From contig CAYVHU010000001.1 of the NCBI GenBank assembly GCA_964451415.1, forward strand, positions 236,064-300,063: a DNA stretch of 64,000 nucleotides. Direction: 5' to 3'. Shown in pieces: positions 24,887-33,401 of this stretch (positions are counted from its first letter, which is position 1; each line of letters begins with the position of its first letter). Source of the stretch: CAYVHU01 sp964451415. GTDB taxonomy: Bacteria; Pseudomonadota; Alphaproteobacteria; Rhodospirillales; Magnetovibrionaceae. Both the position numbers and the translations under genes were made by a program. Under the pieces are notes generated by a model that ran no database searches, was not told the origin of the DNA, and saw nothing but the letters and a program-made list of their open reading frames with translations.

Positions 24887-25875
24887 TCGACCCTTCATCA
24901 CCCCACAGCCCTGCGAATTTGAATATAAACCCAGATGAGCGGGGCGAAAAATCATTCATCAAAACGCTGCTCGACTGGTTCCATGGCCGTTCCGGTGAAA
25001 CCGCCCGCAATACCTTGGAAGAATTGATCGAAGAGCCGGAAGAAGGCGAGACGTCGTTGGGCGCCGATGAGCGTTTGCTGCTCGGCAATATTCTGGAACT
25101 CCATGAACGCGCCATTTCCGATGTCATGGTGCCGCGTGCCGATATCGTCGCGATCAAGGCGGATACGACCCTGGATGAATTGATCTCCGTCATCAGCGAA
25201 GAAGGGCATTCGCGCATGCCGCTTTATCGCGAAACCCTGGACGACGCCTTCGGCATGGTGCATGTGAAGGACGTGCTGCCATGGCGGGGCCAGGATGAAA
25301 ATTTCGATGTCACCGCGATCTTGCGTCCCGTTCTGTTTGTGTCCCCATCCATGCATGTGCTGGAATTACTCTTGGAAATGCGTGTCAAACGCGTCCACAT
25401 GGCCTTGGTGGTCGATGAGTTCGGCGGTGTGGACGGTCTGGTGACAATTGAGGACCTGGTCGAGGAAATCATCGGTGAGATCGAAGATGAATTCGACGAA
25501 GACGAAAAACCGTCTTTGCAACAGTGTCCCGACGGGAGCTGGGAGGCCAGTGCCCGCACGCCCCTGGAAGATATGGAAACGGCACTCGGGACAACCCTTT
25601 TCAGCCCGCAGGAACACGATGAGGTGGACACCCTGGGGGGACTGGTATTCACCATTGCCGGACGCGTACCGGTTCGCGGAGAATTACTGATCCACGATGC
25701 CTCGGGACTGGAGTTCGAAGTGCTGGATGCAGACCCGCGCCAGATCAAACGTCTACGCGTGCGCACGCCCGGCGCATCCCCCGCTACGGAAAAACAAACG
25801 CCGCCGCAAGAGCGCGGCGCAGACACACACCCCCCCTCCTCATCAAACGACGCCGAAGCGCTCAAACGGGGCTGA
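24883..25875 (+). CDS. corC: CorC/HlyC-type CBS-domain protein
   Basis: 330 residues without the DUF21 membrane part. Two CBS domains (about 75-190) contain VMVPRADIVAIKADTTLDEL and the MALVVDEFGGVDGLVTIEDLVEEIIGEI block. The CorC_HlyC transporter-associated domain follows (about 205-290). In E. coli, CorC/YbeX affects Mg/Co homeostasis and ribosome metabolism, and it sits in the same ybeZ-ybeY-ybeX-lnt order. The terminal 40 residues are low-complexity and polar. Confidence 0.92.
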   Translation: MIDPSSPHSPANLNINPDERGEKSFIKTLLDWFHGRSGETARNTLEELIEEPEEGETSLGADERLLLGNILELHERAISDVMVPRADIVAIKADTTLDELISVISEEGHSRMPLYRETLDDAFGMVHVKDVLPWRGQDENFDVTAILRPVLFVSPSMHVLELLLEMRVKRVHMALVVDEFGGVDGLVTIEDLVEEIIGEIEDEFDEDEKPSLQQCPDGSWEASARTPLEDMETALGTTLFSPQEHDEVDTLGGLVFTIAGRVPVRGELLIHDASGLEFEVLDADPRQIKRLRVRTPGASPATEKQTPPQERGADTHPPSSSNDAEALKRG

Positions 25876-25883
25876 TTCGTCAC

Positions 25884-27515
25884 ATGGTCTTACTCAATAT
25901 CGTGGTCCGACTGAAGGCGCGCACGGACGCCCTGGCGCGCAACGGTGCGTGGCGGGGACGCGCGCTCGCTTTCTTGCTGGGCGTATTGGCGGTGTTCGCC
26001 ATGGCGCCATTGTATCAGGTCTATGTGCTGATTCCCGCTTTTTCCGGCCTTTTGTGGCTGAGCGCGGCACAACCCACAAAATGGCGCGCCTTTACCATCG
26101 GCTGGTGGTTCGGCGCGGGCTATTTCGCGGTGGGCCTGTATTGGGTCGATTTTGCACTCTTGGTGCAACCGGATAAATTCGTTTGGCTGATTCCGCTGGC
26201 CACCTTGGGCTTCGGCTTCGGTCTAGGGCTGTTCAGCGCGTTTACAACGCTAACGCTGAAGGCCGTATCCAACCCACACGGCACACACCTGGCAGCCCAA
26301 GCCTGGGTCCTGGCCGGTGCGTGGATGTTTATGGAATGGCTGCGCGGATGGGTGTTCACGGGCTTCCCCTGGAACCTGATCGGTTCCGCCGGGGCGTTTT
26401 CCGACGCCTTTTTGCAAGGAGCGTCGGTGAGCGGCGTATATGGACTGAGCCTGCTCATGGTTCTGGCGGCACTGGCTCCCGGCGTCCTGGCGGAACGATC
26501 ACGTACCGCGTATGGCTTTGCGGCCTTCGCGGTGATCGCCGTTTTCGCGGTGTGGGCGGGCGGCGCATACCGCCTTGTCCATGCGACAAACGCCGTGGTG
26601 GATGGCGTGCGCCTGCGTTTGGTGCAGCCCGACATCGACCAGGCCACGAAATGGGACCCGAAACAACTCAACAGTCATATGCTGAGACAAATCAACATGT
26701 CCCTGGCACCCCCCGCCAAGGGCGACCCACCGCCGACCCATATCATCTGGGGAGAAACAGCAGCACCGATGTTCCTTGCCAGCAGCCCCGTCTGGCGCAG
26801 AATCATCGGAAGCGTCGCGCCCAAAGATGGTCTTGTCATCCTTGGAGCGCCCCGAAAAATCAGCGAAACCGTTCAGGGCGGGCTCACCATCGCCAATTCC
26901 ATACTGGCCCTTGATCACAGCGGCAAGATACGGGCCATCTACGATAAATTTCATCTGGTGCCGTTCGGCGAATATGTGCCGTTATCAAAGTGGCTGCCCT
27001 TGAACAGAATCACCCAGGGCAGGGGCAGCTTCACACCCGGACCCGGGCCGGTGACACTGAACCTGGCAGGTTTACCGCCGGTCAGTCCGCTGATTTGTTA
27101 TGAAGTGATTTTCCCTGACCGGGTGACCGACGGCAGCGGGCGGGCGGCGTGGATTTTGAACCTAACCAACGATGCGTGGTTCGGAAAAACCGCCGGACCT
27201 CATCAACATTTCGTGAACGCACGTTTGCGCGCAGTGGAAGAAGGCCTGCCCGTGGTACGCGTCGCCGACACCGGAATATCGGGCATAATCGACGCCTACG
27301 GACGCGTACAAAAAATTCTCCCCCTGGGGAAAAAAGGCTTTATTGACGGGGACTTACCGGTGCGCACACCACATCGAAGCCTCTATTCACGCTTCGGGAA
27401 TGCGCTGGCGCTGATCCTCGCGGGATTCGCGTTGTTGGGAGGCCTTTGGCGCCTGCGCAGCGCTCACGATCGCAGCCGTTTCTCCTCGCTCACACGCCAT
27501 CACCTTATTTTATAA
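25884..27515 (+). CDS. lnt: Apolipoprotein N-acyltransferase
   Basis: 543 residues. The N-terminal half has about six membrane segments (from residue 25 to about 230). The periplasmic nitrilase-like domain carries the catalytic triad: Glu in HIIWGETAAP, Lys in YDKFHLVPFGEYVPL and Cys in PLICYEVIFPD. A last membrane segment is near 505-525. Lnt adds the third acyl chain to lipoproteins in the inner membrane. It is the last gene of the ybeZ-ybeY-corC-lnt run; no clear terminator follows. Confidence 0.96.
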   Translation: MVLLNIVVRLKARTDALARNGAWRGRALAFLLGVLAVFAMAPLYQVYVLIPAFSGLLWLSAAQPTKWRAFTIGWWFGAGYFAVGLYWVDFALLVQPDKFVWLIPLATLGFGFGLGLFSAFTTLTLKAVSNPHGTHLAAQAWVLAGAWMFMEWLRGWVFTGFPWNLIGSAGAFSDAFLQGASVSGVYGLSLLMVLAALAPGVLAERSRTAYGFAAFAVIAVFAVWAGGAYRLVHATNAVVDGVRLRLVQPDIDQATKWDPKQLNSHMLRQINMSLAPPAKGDPPPTHIIWGETAAPMFLASSPVWRRIIGSVAPKDGLVILGAPRKISETVQGGLTIANSILALDHSGKIRAIYDKFHLVPFGEYVPLSKWLPLNRITQGRGSFTPGPGPVTLNLAGLPPVSPLICYEVIFPDRVTDGSGRAAWILNLTNDAWFGKTAGPHQHFVNARLRAVEEGLPVVRVADTGISGIIDAYGRVQKILPLGKKGFIDGDLPVRTPHRSLYSRFGNALALILAGFALLGGLWRLRSAHDRSRFSSLTRHHLIL

Positions 27516-27545
27516 CGAAGTGCACACCATATCATGATCTAGGCC

Positions 27546-27574
27546 TTGACCTGCACACGCGTGAGAGGTATGAG
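27546..27574 (+). promoter_or_regulatory. Predicted sigma70-type promoter upstream of the XRE regulator
   Basis: TTGACC at 27546-27551 and TATGAG at 27569-27574 are separated by 17 bases, a good spacing in the 198-base gap before the XRE gene. Predicted only from sequence; the leader would be about 130 bases. Confidence 0.35.
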
Positions 27575-27713
27575 ATTGATTACACTTTTGTGAAAACAAC
27601 GTGCAACCATAAATAGTCATTAAGGTGAAAAGATGAGCTGGAGCGCTTGAGCCCCGGCCCATGGACTTCTTAGTTATCTTGAAAGACAGCAACCGTAAAA
27701 GGACCCCCCAGAT

Positions 27714-28184
27714 ATGCCCGCAAACTCAGCCGTTTTAAAAGCTTCCGCCCGCCCCCCCCTCGGCACACCGCGTCCCGTCGACGTTCACGTCGGCCAGCGT
27801 TTGCGCCAGCGTCGCACGCTGTTGGGTATGAGCCAGGAAAAACTGGGCGAAGCCGTCGGCCTGACCTTCCAGCAAATTCAGAAATACGAACGCGGTGCCA
27901 ACCGCATCGGCGCCAGCCGCCTGTTCCAGTTGGGTCAGGTTCTGGACGTTTCGGTCAGTTACTTCTTTGAAGAAATGCCCGGCGAAGTACAAAAAACCCG
28001 TGGCGACTACGCCGCACCGGACAGCTCCGACGCCGTGGAAACCGTCCAGGCGGGCGACCCCATGGCACGCCGCGAGACATTGGAACTGGTCCGCGCTTAT
28101 TACCGTATCGAAGATCCCAAGGTACGCAAACGCGTGTTCGAATTGACCAAATCCATCGCCAACGCTTCTGACAGAGAAGACTAA
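27714..28184 (+). CDS. XRE-family helix-turn-helix regulator
   Basis: 156 residues. The HTH_3/Cro-type domain spans about 25-80: VGQRLRQRRTLLGMSQEKLG, FQQIQKYERGANRIGASRL and LGQVLDVSVSYFFEEMP. The C-terminal part (about 115-156) is a helical segment likely used for dimerisation. This regulator between lnt and metK is conserved in position in many alphaproteobacteria; its target genes are not evident. A strong hairpin follows 68 bases after the stop. Confidence 0.9.
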   Translation: MPANSAVLKASARPPLGTPRPVDVHVGQRLRQRRTLLGMSQEKLGEAVGLTFQQIQKYERGANRIGASRLFQLGQVLDVSVSYFFEEMPGEVQKTRGDYAAPDSSDAVETVQAGDPMARRETLELVRAYYRIEDPKVRKRVFELTKSIANASDRED

Positions 28185-28251
28185 ACTCCTTTCAGAGCAT
28201 GGTCTTTACTCTAAATTAGACATTGACCAACGCCCTGATTTTTGGCAAAAG

Positions 28252-28285
28252 ACCGGCATCGGATTTTCATAAATCCGATGCCGGT
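28252..28285 (+). terminator. Strong hairpin after the XRE gene
   Basis: A perfect 15-bp stem (ACCGGCATCGGATTT with its complement) encloses a 4-base loop TCAT and is followed by TTGTAATTT. The U-tract is weak, but the stem is the strongest perfect inverted repeat in this region and fits a transcript end between the XRE gene and metK. Confidence 0.6.
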
Positions 28286-28344
28286 TTGTAATTTCACCGT
28301 GGACAAATTTGGGCCGCTTGCCACCACGTAAAAAAAGGCTAAGT

Positions 28345-28383
28345 GGGTGCGACAAGGAAAGCGTAAGCCACGCCCTGTCACCC
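28345..28383 (+). promoter_or_regulatory. Stem-loop in the metK leader
   Basis: GGGTG at 28345-28349 pairs with CACCC at 28379-28383, continued by ACA/TGT and GG/CC with small bulges, enclosing about 16 bases. It lies 37 bases before the metK ATG. A cis-regulatory RNA is possible, since metK is a frequent SAM-riboswitch target, but I could not match SAM-II or SAM/SAH consensus sequence. Confidence 0.35.
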
Positions 28384-28420
28384 CGGGTCCATGTGATCAA
28401 CATCAACGGGGAATATAGAT

Positions 28421-29608
28421 ATGTCCATATCCAACTATCTTTTTACATCTGAATCCGTATCCGAAGGCCATCCGGACAAGGTCTGCGACCGGATTTCGGA
28501 TACCGTGGTCGATGCTTTTCTGAAGGCCGACCCCGAAGCCCGCGTGGCGTGCGAAACCCTGGCCACGACCAACCGCATCGTGTTGGCCGGCGAGGTACGC
28601 GGCCCGGAACCTCTGGTGAGCGCAAGCGGGGCTGTGGATCGAGATTTCCTTGAAGACATCACGCGGCGTTGCGTCAAAGATATCGGCTATGAGCAAAAAG
28701 GCTTCCACTGGAAAGATGCCGAGATCGAAATCTATCTGCATGGGCAATCGCCGGACATCGCCCAGGGTGTGGACGCAGCAGGCAACAAAGACGAAGGCGC
28801 GGGCGACCAAGGTATTATGTTCGGTTATGCTTGCAACGAAACCGACGTGTTGATGCCCGCCCCGATCTATTTCTCCCATGAAATCCTGCATTCCATGGCC
28901 GAAGCACGCCATTCGGGCGCAGATGTCGGCCTCGGTCCCGATTCCAAAAGTCAGGTGACGTTGCAATACGTCGATGGGAAGCCGGTAAAAGCGACAAGTG
29001 TGGTGGTTTCCACCCAGCATGACGAAAACCTGGATCAAGATGATGTCGCGGCAATCGTCATGGCGCATATTGAACACGTGTTGCCCAACGGCTGGATGCC
29101 GTCGGCGCAAGACATTTACATCAACCCCACGGGCAAGTTCGTAATCGGCGGCCCGGATGGTGACTGCGGTCTTACGGGGCGTAAAATCATCGTCGATACC
29201 TATGGCGGTTCCGCACCGCACGGCGGCGGGGCGTTTTCGGGCAAAGACCCGACCAAGGTGGATCGCTCGGCAGCCTATATCTCACGCTATCTGGCGAAAA
29301 ACGTGGTGGCCGCGGGATTGGCCGACAAATGCACTATCCAGCTTGCCTATGCCATCGGTATTGCGCACCCGCTGTCGGTCTATGTGGACACCAACGGCGC
29401 CAACCGGGTGGACGAAGAAAAACTGTCTCGCATTTTGCAGGAACTGGTCGATCTCAGTCCTCGCGGCATTCGCACCCATCTGCAACTCAACCGCCCCATC
29501 TACGCGCGCACTGCAGCTTACGGCCACTTCGGTCGCAAACCAGACGACGAAGGCGGATTTTCATGGGAAAAAACCAACTTGGTGGAAGCCTTGAAGAAGG
29601 CGTTCTAA
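28421..29608 (+). CDS. metK: S-adenosylmethionine synthase
   Basis: 395 residues, full length. It makes SAM from methionine and ATP. SVSEGHPDKVCDRISD (about 12-27) holds the N-terminal ATP-site His; GAGDQGIMFGYAC and GGGAFSGKDPTKVDRSAAY are the two PROSITE-type signatures. The ATG follows a GGGGAA ribosome-binding site. trmB, a SAM-using tRNA methyltransferase, follows after 5 bases. Confidence 0.97.
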   Translation: MSISNYLFTSESVSEGHPDKVCDRISDTVVDAFLKADPEARVACETLATTNRIVLAGEVRGPEPLVSASGAVDRDFLEDITRRCVKDIGYEQKGFHWKDAEIEIYLHGQSPDIAQGVDAAGNKDEGAGDQGIMFGYACNETDVLMPAPIYFSHEILHSMAEARHSGADVGLGPDSKSQVTLQYVDGKPVKATSVVVSTQHDENLDQDDVAAIVMAHIEHVLPNGWMPSAQDIYINPTGKFVIGGPDGDCGLTGRKIIVDTYGGSAPHGGGAFSGKDPTKVDRSAAYISRYLAKNVVAAGLADKCTIQLAYAIGIAHPLSVYVDTNGANRVDEEKLSRILQELVDLSPRGIRTHLQLNRPIYARTAAYGHFGRKPDDEGGFSWEKTNLVEALKKAF

Positions 29609-29613
29609 GCGCG

Positions 29614-30324
29614 GTGCACAAGACTCCCGACGCGGATAAATCGCCAGATTCCAGGTTTCTTCGGTCCTTCGGTCGACGACACGGCAAGACGTTGCGTGCG
29701 CAGCGCAAAGGGCTGCTGAAAGAGAAGCTGCCCGCCGTCACCCTGGATTTAGAACGCACCGTACAAGAACAATTCGCGCCGACCACACGTACATTCTGGC
29801 TGGAAATCGGCTTTGGCGGCGGCGAACATCTGGTGGCTCAGGCGCGCGCCCACCGCGATGTGGGCCTGATCGGATGCGAACCGTACATCGATGGCGTGGC
29901 GAAGCTGCTGGCGCAAGCCGACGAGGGCGAACTGGATAATGTGCGCATACACGCCGACGATGCGCGACAAATCTTTCCCGCAATTCCAAAGGCCGCATTG
30001 GAACGCATCTTCGTGTTGTTTCCCGATCCCTGGCCGAAGGTTCGTCACCATAAACGCCGCATTATACAAGACCGCGTGCTTGACGATTTCGCCCGCATGC
30101 TGGCCGACGGTGGCGAGCTTCGCTTTGCTTCCGATCATATGGGCTATGTGCGTTGGACACTGGCCCATGTGATGCGCCACGGGGATTTCGAATGGATCGC
30201 GCAACGCCCCACCGACTGGCGCGCCCCCCCCGCCGACTGGGTTCGCACCCGCTATGAACAAAAAGCCTTAAAGAGGGGCGATGCGTGCGTCTATTTACGT
30301 TTTCGGCGCAAACCGCGAACGTAG
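29614..30324 (+). CDS. trmB: tRNA (guanine-N7)-methyltransferase
   Basis: 236 residues from a GTG at 29614, six bases after the metK stop; AAGAAGG lies 13 bases upstream. The open frame upstream overlaps metK and is not family-like. SAM-binding EIGFGGGEHLVAQA (about 66-79), the IFVLFPDPWPKVRHHKRR segment and the C-terminal TRYEQKALKRG motif define TrmB, which makes m7G46. It ends the conserved string that starts at tsaB. Confidence 0.94.
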   Translation: MHKTPDADKSPDSRFLRSFGRRHGKTLRAQRKGLLKEKLPAVTLDLERTVQEQFAPTTRTFWLEIGFGGGEHLVAQARAHRDVGLIGCEPYIDGVAKLLAQADEGELDNVRIHADDARQIFPAIPKAALERIFVLFPDPWPKVRHHKRRIIQDRVLDDFARMLADGGELRFASDHMGYVRWTLAHVMRHGDFEWIAQRPTDWRAPPADWVRTRYEQKALKRGDACVYLRFRRKPRT

Positions 30325-30330
30325 GATTCC

Positions 30331-31740
30331 TCAGGTGGATTTCACGACGGCCTGGCCGGTCAAAAGAACCTGCCCCACGGCATAGCACCACACCGAAACC
30401 GGCATGAAACCGATTTCATGCGCACCGAGAAAACGTTTGCCCGACATATTGCGCGTCAGCACCTTGGACGGCGTCGAGGGATGATTGGCGTCGAGGAACG
30501 CCACCATGTCGGACAGCACCTCAAGAGGCCGAACGACGGAAGCGTTCGACCAGTCCAGTTCGATGCACTTCACCGGCGTATTACCCTCTGGCGGCATTTC
30601 CACCAAGGACACCCGCCTATGCTTACGCCCTTTTTTCCAAAACGCATAAAAAAGCCGGTGAAAGGTCGGGGCATGCATGAACTGGCTGATGACCGCCGTT
30701 TCCGCCAACCGTGCCATGGCTTCGCCGCGCGCCGCCACCGGACCGGCCAGACCGCTGCGCATGGCCGGTGAGGTAAGATAAACCTTGAAACGAGTCTGGC
30801 GCTGAAAACGCTTGCCCTCACCGTCAACCCGCCAAATGCGTTTGATCAGATAGGCGGATTCCAGAAATTCCAGGTACTTACGCACCGTATTCTTGGCCAC
30901 GTTCATGTCCGCAGACAAATTCTCGATACTGGTTTCCAGGCCGGATTCCAAGGCCAGACGCGTCAACAGTTTCGCCACCTCGCGTTGATCGGCAATCCCA
31001 CATAAACCGGCCAAATCGCAATGCACGATTCCCGCCACCACGTCCGTCAAGCGCACATCCCGGCCCTGCGCAAAGGCGACTTCCGGAAATCCTCCGAAGT
31101 TAACGTAATCGACAAACGCTGCGTTCAAACCCTCCAGGTTTCCCAAACGACCCTCGGCATCAAACAATTTTTCGCGAATGCGCAAAATATGCAGATATTC
31201 CGCGAACAGCACCGGTGGCAAAATAGCGAGGCTAAAAGGACCCGGTGCCCCGGAACCTTGCAACGGGACCAGGGCGGACACGGCACTTATGCGACACGAG
31301 GGACGCGCGCGCGCAAGGGCATCCAGGCGCTGCTCCCATTCGGGAACATTGTGGATGTCGTCCAGAAAAACGTACGCCCCGTCCTCCACGTTGCTTCCGG
31401 CCGTGGCCAGCGCCAGATCGGTCAGTTCCACCAGGTCCGTATTGGCGAAAGCCGGATTGTTGAGACACAGGTAAATAAGGCGATGCGGGGCAACCCCGGC
31501 ATCCATAAAACGCGCAATGACCTGCTTGATCAGAACCGTTTTTCCGGCGCGTCCCGGGCCGCTCAGCACCGCAGCGACGCCGCCGCCGCTACGCACCTGC
31601 TGCAAAAATGGAAGTACAAACGCACGACGAGCCAAACGCTGCTCCGCCGTCTCAAGCGCGCCGGTCGTCCACCACGGATTGTCCAACAGAAGCCTGTTTT
31701 TCTTTTCCGTATCCTGCACAAAGACCCCCAAAAGCACCAT
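30331..31740 (-). CDS. ATP-binding protein with AAA_14 and DUF4143 domains
   Basis: 469 residues. The Walker A is LSGPGRAGKTVLIKQVI (about 58-74) and Walker B is GAYVFLDDIHNVPEWEQR (about 124-141). The C-terminal DUF4143 part begins near residue 255 with a winged-helix-like LSADMNVAKNTVRKYLEFLESAYLIKRI segment. These ATPases are widespread, patchily distributed and of unknown function. It stands alone on the minus strand after trmB, where many relatives have rimP-nusA, so it looks like an accessory insertion. No transposase or integrase accompanies it. Confidence 0.85.
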   Translation of the reverse strand: MVLLGVFVQDTEKKNRLLLDNPWWTTGALETAEQRLARRAFVLPFLQQVRSGGGVAAVLSGPGRAGKTVLIKQVIARFMDAGVAPHRLIYLCLNNPAFANTDLVELTDLALATAGSNVEDGAYVFLDDIHNVPEWEQRLDALARARPSCRISAVSALVPLQGSGAPGPFSLAILPPVLFAEYLHILRIREKLFDAEGRLGNLEGLNAAFVDYVNFGGFPEVAFAQGRDVRLTDVVAGIVHCDLAGLCGIADQREVAKLLTRLALESGLETSIENLSADMNVAKNTVRKYLEFLESAYLIKRIWRVDGEGKRFQRQTRFKVYLTSPAMRSGLAGPVAARGEAMARLAETAVISQFMHAPTFHRLFYAFWKKGRKHRRVSLVEMPPEGNTPVKCIELDWSNASVVRPLEVLSDMVAFLDANHPSTPSKVLTRNMSGKRFLGAHEIGFMPVSVWCYAVGQVLLTGQAVVKST

Positions 31741-32013
31741 GAGCGTATGCGAATTGTATTTTTTGGGCCATATTGATGCACACTCTATTTAAGTGCATTT
31801 TACTGAATTTATTTTCAGCCGCAAGCGAAGATGCTTGTAATCAAAACCTTTTTTAACCTATTTACGAAACGTCAAGTACGATGTGCAACACGCCCTCGAA
31901 AACGGGTAAGCACCGTTGCCCGGGACGGAAAGCTGCGCCCAACACCCCAATAGAACGTCGACAGGCACGGATTTCCTCAAAAAGACTTTGCAGATCATTC
32001 ATGTCCCGCCATC
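31741..32013. other. Divergent intergenic region, ATPase / glucosaminidase
   Basis: About 270 bases between divergent genes. The left part (31760-31860) is AT-rich and would hold the ATPase promoter; a short CTGAA...TTCAG inverted repeat occurs near 31803-31818. No RNA gene or small CDS is convincing here. Confidence 0.3.
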
Positions 32014-32880
32014 ATGTCGATAAACATGCGGACAAGCTCAGGAAATCGCACACTCATGCCTTCTTTTCCTCCCTCACGTCCCTCGATGTCGATCCTCGCC
32101 ACGGCAAGTTTCGTCGCTCTCATGATCGGTTTCGCGGCGGCTGGGGCCTACGCCTTGTGGTCCACCCCGGACGTAAACGCACACATTGCAAGCGCGCAAC
32201 GTCTTTTAAAGCAGGCAAAAAACACCCGCACCGTCCCCCGCAACTCGCCAATCGCGCGCGCGCCCTTGCCCGTTACGACGGATACGCAAACGCGCAAGGA
32301 CCTTTTTATCGCCAAGATGCTGCCCTTGATCGTGCGGGAAAACCGCCGCATCCTCGCTCAGCGCGCCGAAGCGCAAACGCTACGCCGCGGCACGCCGCGC
32401 TATGGCGCGCTGGCGTATGGCTATGGCCTGAAACCAACCGTATCCCGGGCAGGTTTGTTGCGCCGCATCGACATCGTACCCGTCGCATTGGCGCTGGCGC
32501 AGGCAGCCATTGAATCGGCCTGGGGAACGTCACGATTCGCCCACGGCGGCCATGCTTATTTCGGCGAACGCACCTATGCGCCCTCGGCGCGAGGGCTCGT
32601 GCCGAAGGCGGCGCAAGGCTTCAAAGTGAAGAGTTTCGCCGCGCCTTTCTTGAGTGTCCGCTCCTACATGAAGACGCTGAACACGCACCGGGCCTATGAT
32701 ACCTTTCGCGCACGTCGCGCGGCATTGCGGGCAAAAAAACTGCAACCGACGGGTTTGACGCTGGCGTCCACCTTGGTCTCATACTCCGAAATCGGTCCCG
32801 AATACCCCAAACGTCTGGTCGCCACAATCAAGAGCAATCGTCTTTGGTTGTACAATGACGTCACCTTTGCTGAGGATTAG
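32014..32880 (+). CDS. Bax-like glucosaminidase (peptidoglycan hydrolase)
   Basis: 288 residues at most; ATGs at 32056 and 32086 are alternative starts nearer the membrane anchor (ILATASFVALMIGFAAAGAY, about 27-46). The C-terminal glucosaminidase domain (about 150-280) has LALAQAAIESAWGTSRFA, where the catalytic Glu is expected, and then the FKVKSFAAPFLSVRSYMKTL and NTHRAYDTFR segments, as in E. coli Bax. It would be anchored in the inner membrane and trim peptidoglycan. Its TAG stop is also the first three bases of the 32.88-kb repeat element. Confidence 0.85.
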   Translation: MSINMRTSSGNRTLMPSFPPSRPSMSILATASFVALMIGFAAAGAYALWSTPDVNAHIASAQRLLKQAKNTRTVPRNSPIARAPLPVTTDTQTRKDLFIAKMLPLIVRENRRILAQRAEAQTLRRGTPRYGALAYGYGLKPTVSRAGLLRRIDIVPVALALAQAAIESAWGTSRFAHGGHAYFGERTYAPSARGLVPKAAQGFKVKSFAAPFLSVRSYMKTLNTHRAYDTFRARRAALRAKKLQPTGLTLASTLVSYSEIGPEYPKRLVATIKSNRLWLYNDVTFAED

Positions 32881-32922
32881 GGTCCAAACTAAAGAGTATC
32901 ATTTGAATGAATTTGGACTCTA
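32878..32922 (+). repeat. Copy A of a palindromic repeat family (45 bp)
   Basis: TAGGGTCCAAA and TTTGGACTCTA form an 11-bp inverted repeat around a 23-base centre containing GTATCATTTGAATGAA. The 34 bases from CTAAAG to GACTCTA match both inverted ends of the 44.3-kb element at about 30 of 34 positions. It begins with the stop codon of the upstream gene, and its last bases (CTAGGAG) form the ribosome-binding site of the phosphatase gene. Confidence 0.8.
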
Positions 32923-32933
32923 GGAGATTTCCC

Positions 32934-33401
32934 TTGGTTAGCGTTTTGTTCGTCTGTCTTGGCAATATCTGCCGTTCCCCCACCGCCGAAGGCATTTTTC
33001 GCAATCTGCTGGAACACGAAAATCTAGCCGACGTGATTTCGGTCGATAGCGCCGGAACGCACGCCTACCATGTCGGCGAAGCCCCGGACCCGCGTGCCCA
33101 GCATGAAGCCCGGCGACGCGGCATCGAGATCGGCACCCTACGTGGACGTCAGGCCCGGCCCGAAGATTTCGAACGTTTCGATTACGTTTTGGCCATGGAC
33201 CGGGAAAACCACCGCAACCTGCTCGCCATATGCTCCCCGCAGCACCGGACCAAATTGCATATGGCCCTCGATTTTACCCCTGACATTGGCCGAAGCGATG
33301 TGCCAGACCCGTATTATGACAATGGTTTCAATGCCGTATACACCATGATCGAGGCCGCGGCACAAGGCTTGCTGGCCGACATCCGCACGCGACATCTCTA
33401 G
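32934..33401 (+). CDS. Low-molecular-weight protein-tyrosine phosphatase
   Basis: 155 residues from a TTG at 32934, which has AGGAG 7 bases upstream and begins with the usual family start VSVLFVCLGN. An ATG at 32907, inside the repeat element, would add nine element-encoded residues (MNLDSRRFP). The P-loop CLGNICRS (C-x5-R-S) is intact, and the general acid Asp is in VPDPYYDNG. These enzymes dephosphorylate tyrosine kinases or small substrates, often in exopolysaccharide control. No tyrosine kinase is adjacent. The stop overlaps the next GTG (TAGTG). Confidence 0.9.
   Translation: MVSVLFVCLGNICRSPTAEGIFRNLLEHENLADVISVDSAGTHAYHVGEAPDPRAQHEARRRGIEIGTLRGRQARPEDFERFDYVLAMDRENHRNLLAICSPQHRTKLHMALDFTPDIGRSDVPDPYYDNGFNAVYTMIEAAAQGLLADIRTRHL

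Noticed and set aside
28286..28420. SAM-II or SAM/SAH riboswitch before metK
   Set aside because: The leader is structured, but the consensus core sequences of these classes could not be aligned.
31881..32513. 210-codon plus-strand frame
   Set aside because: It overlaps the glucosaminidase gene in another frame and is Arg/His-rich without domain.
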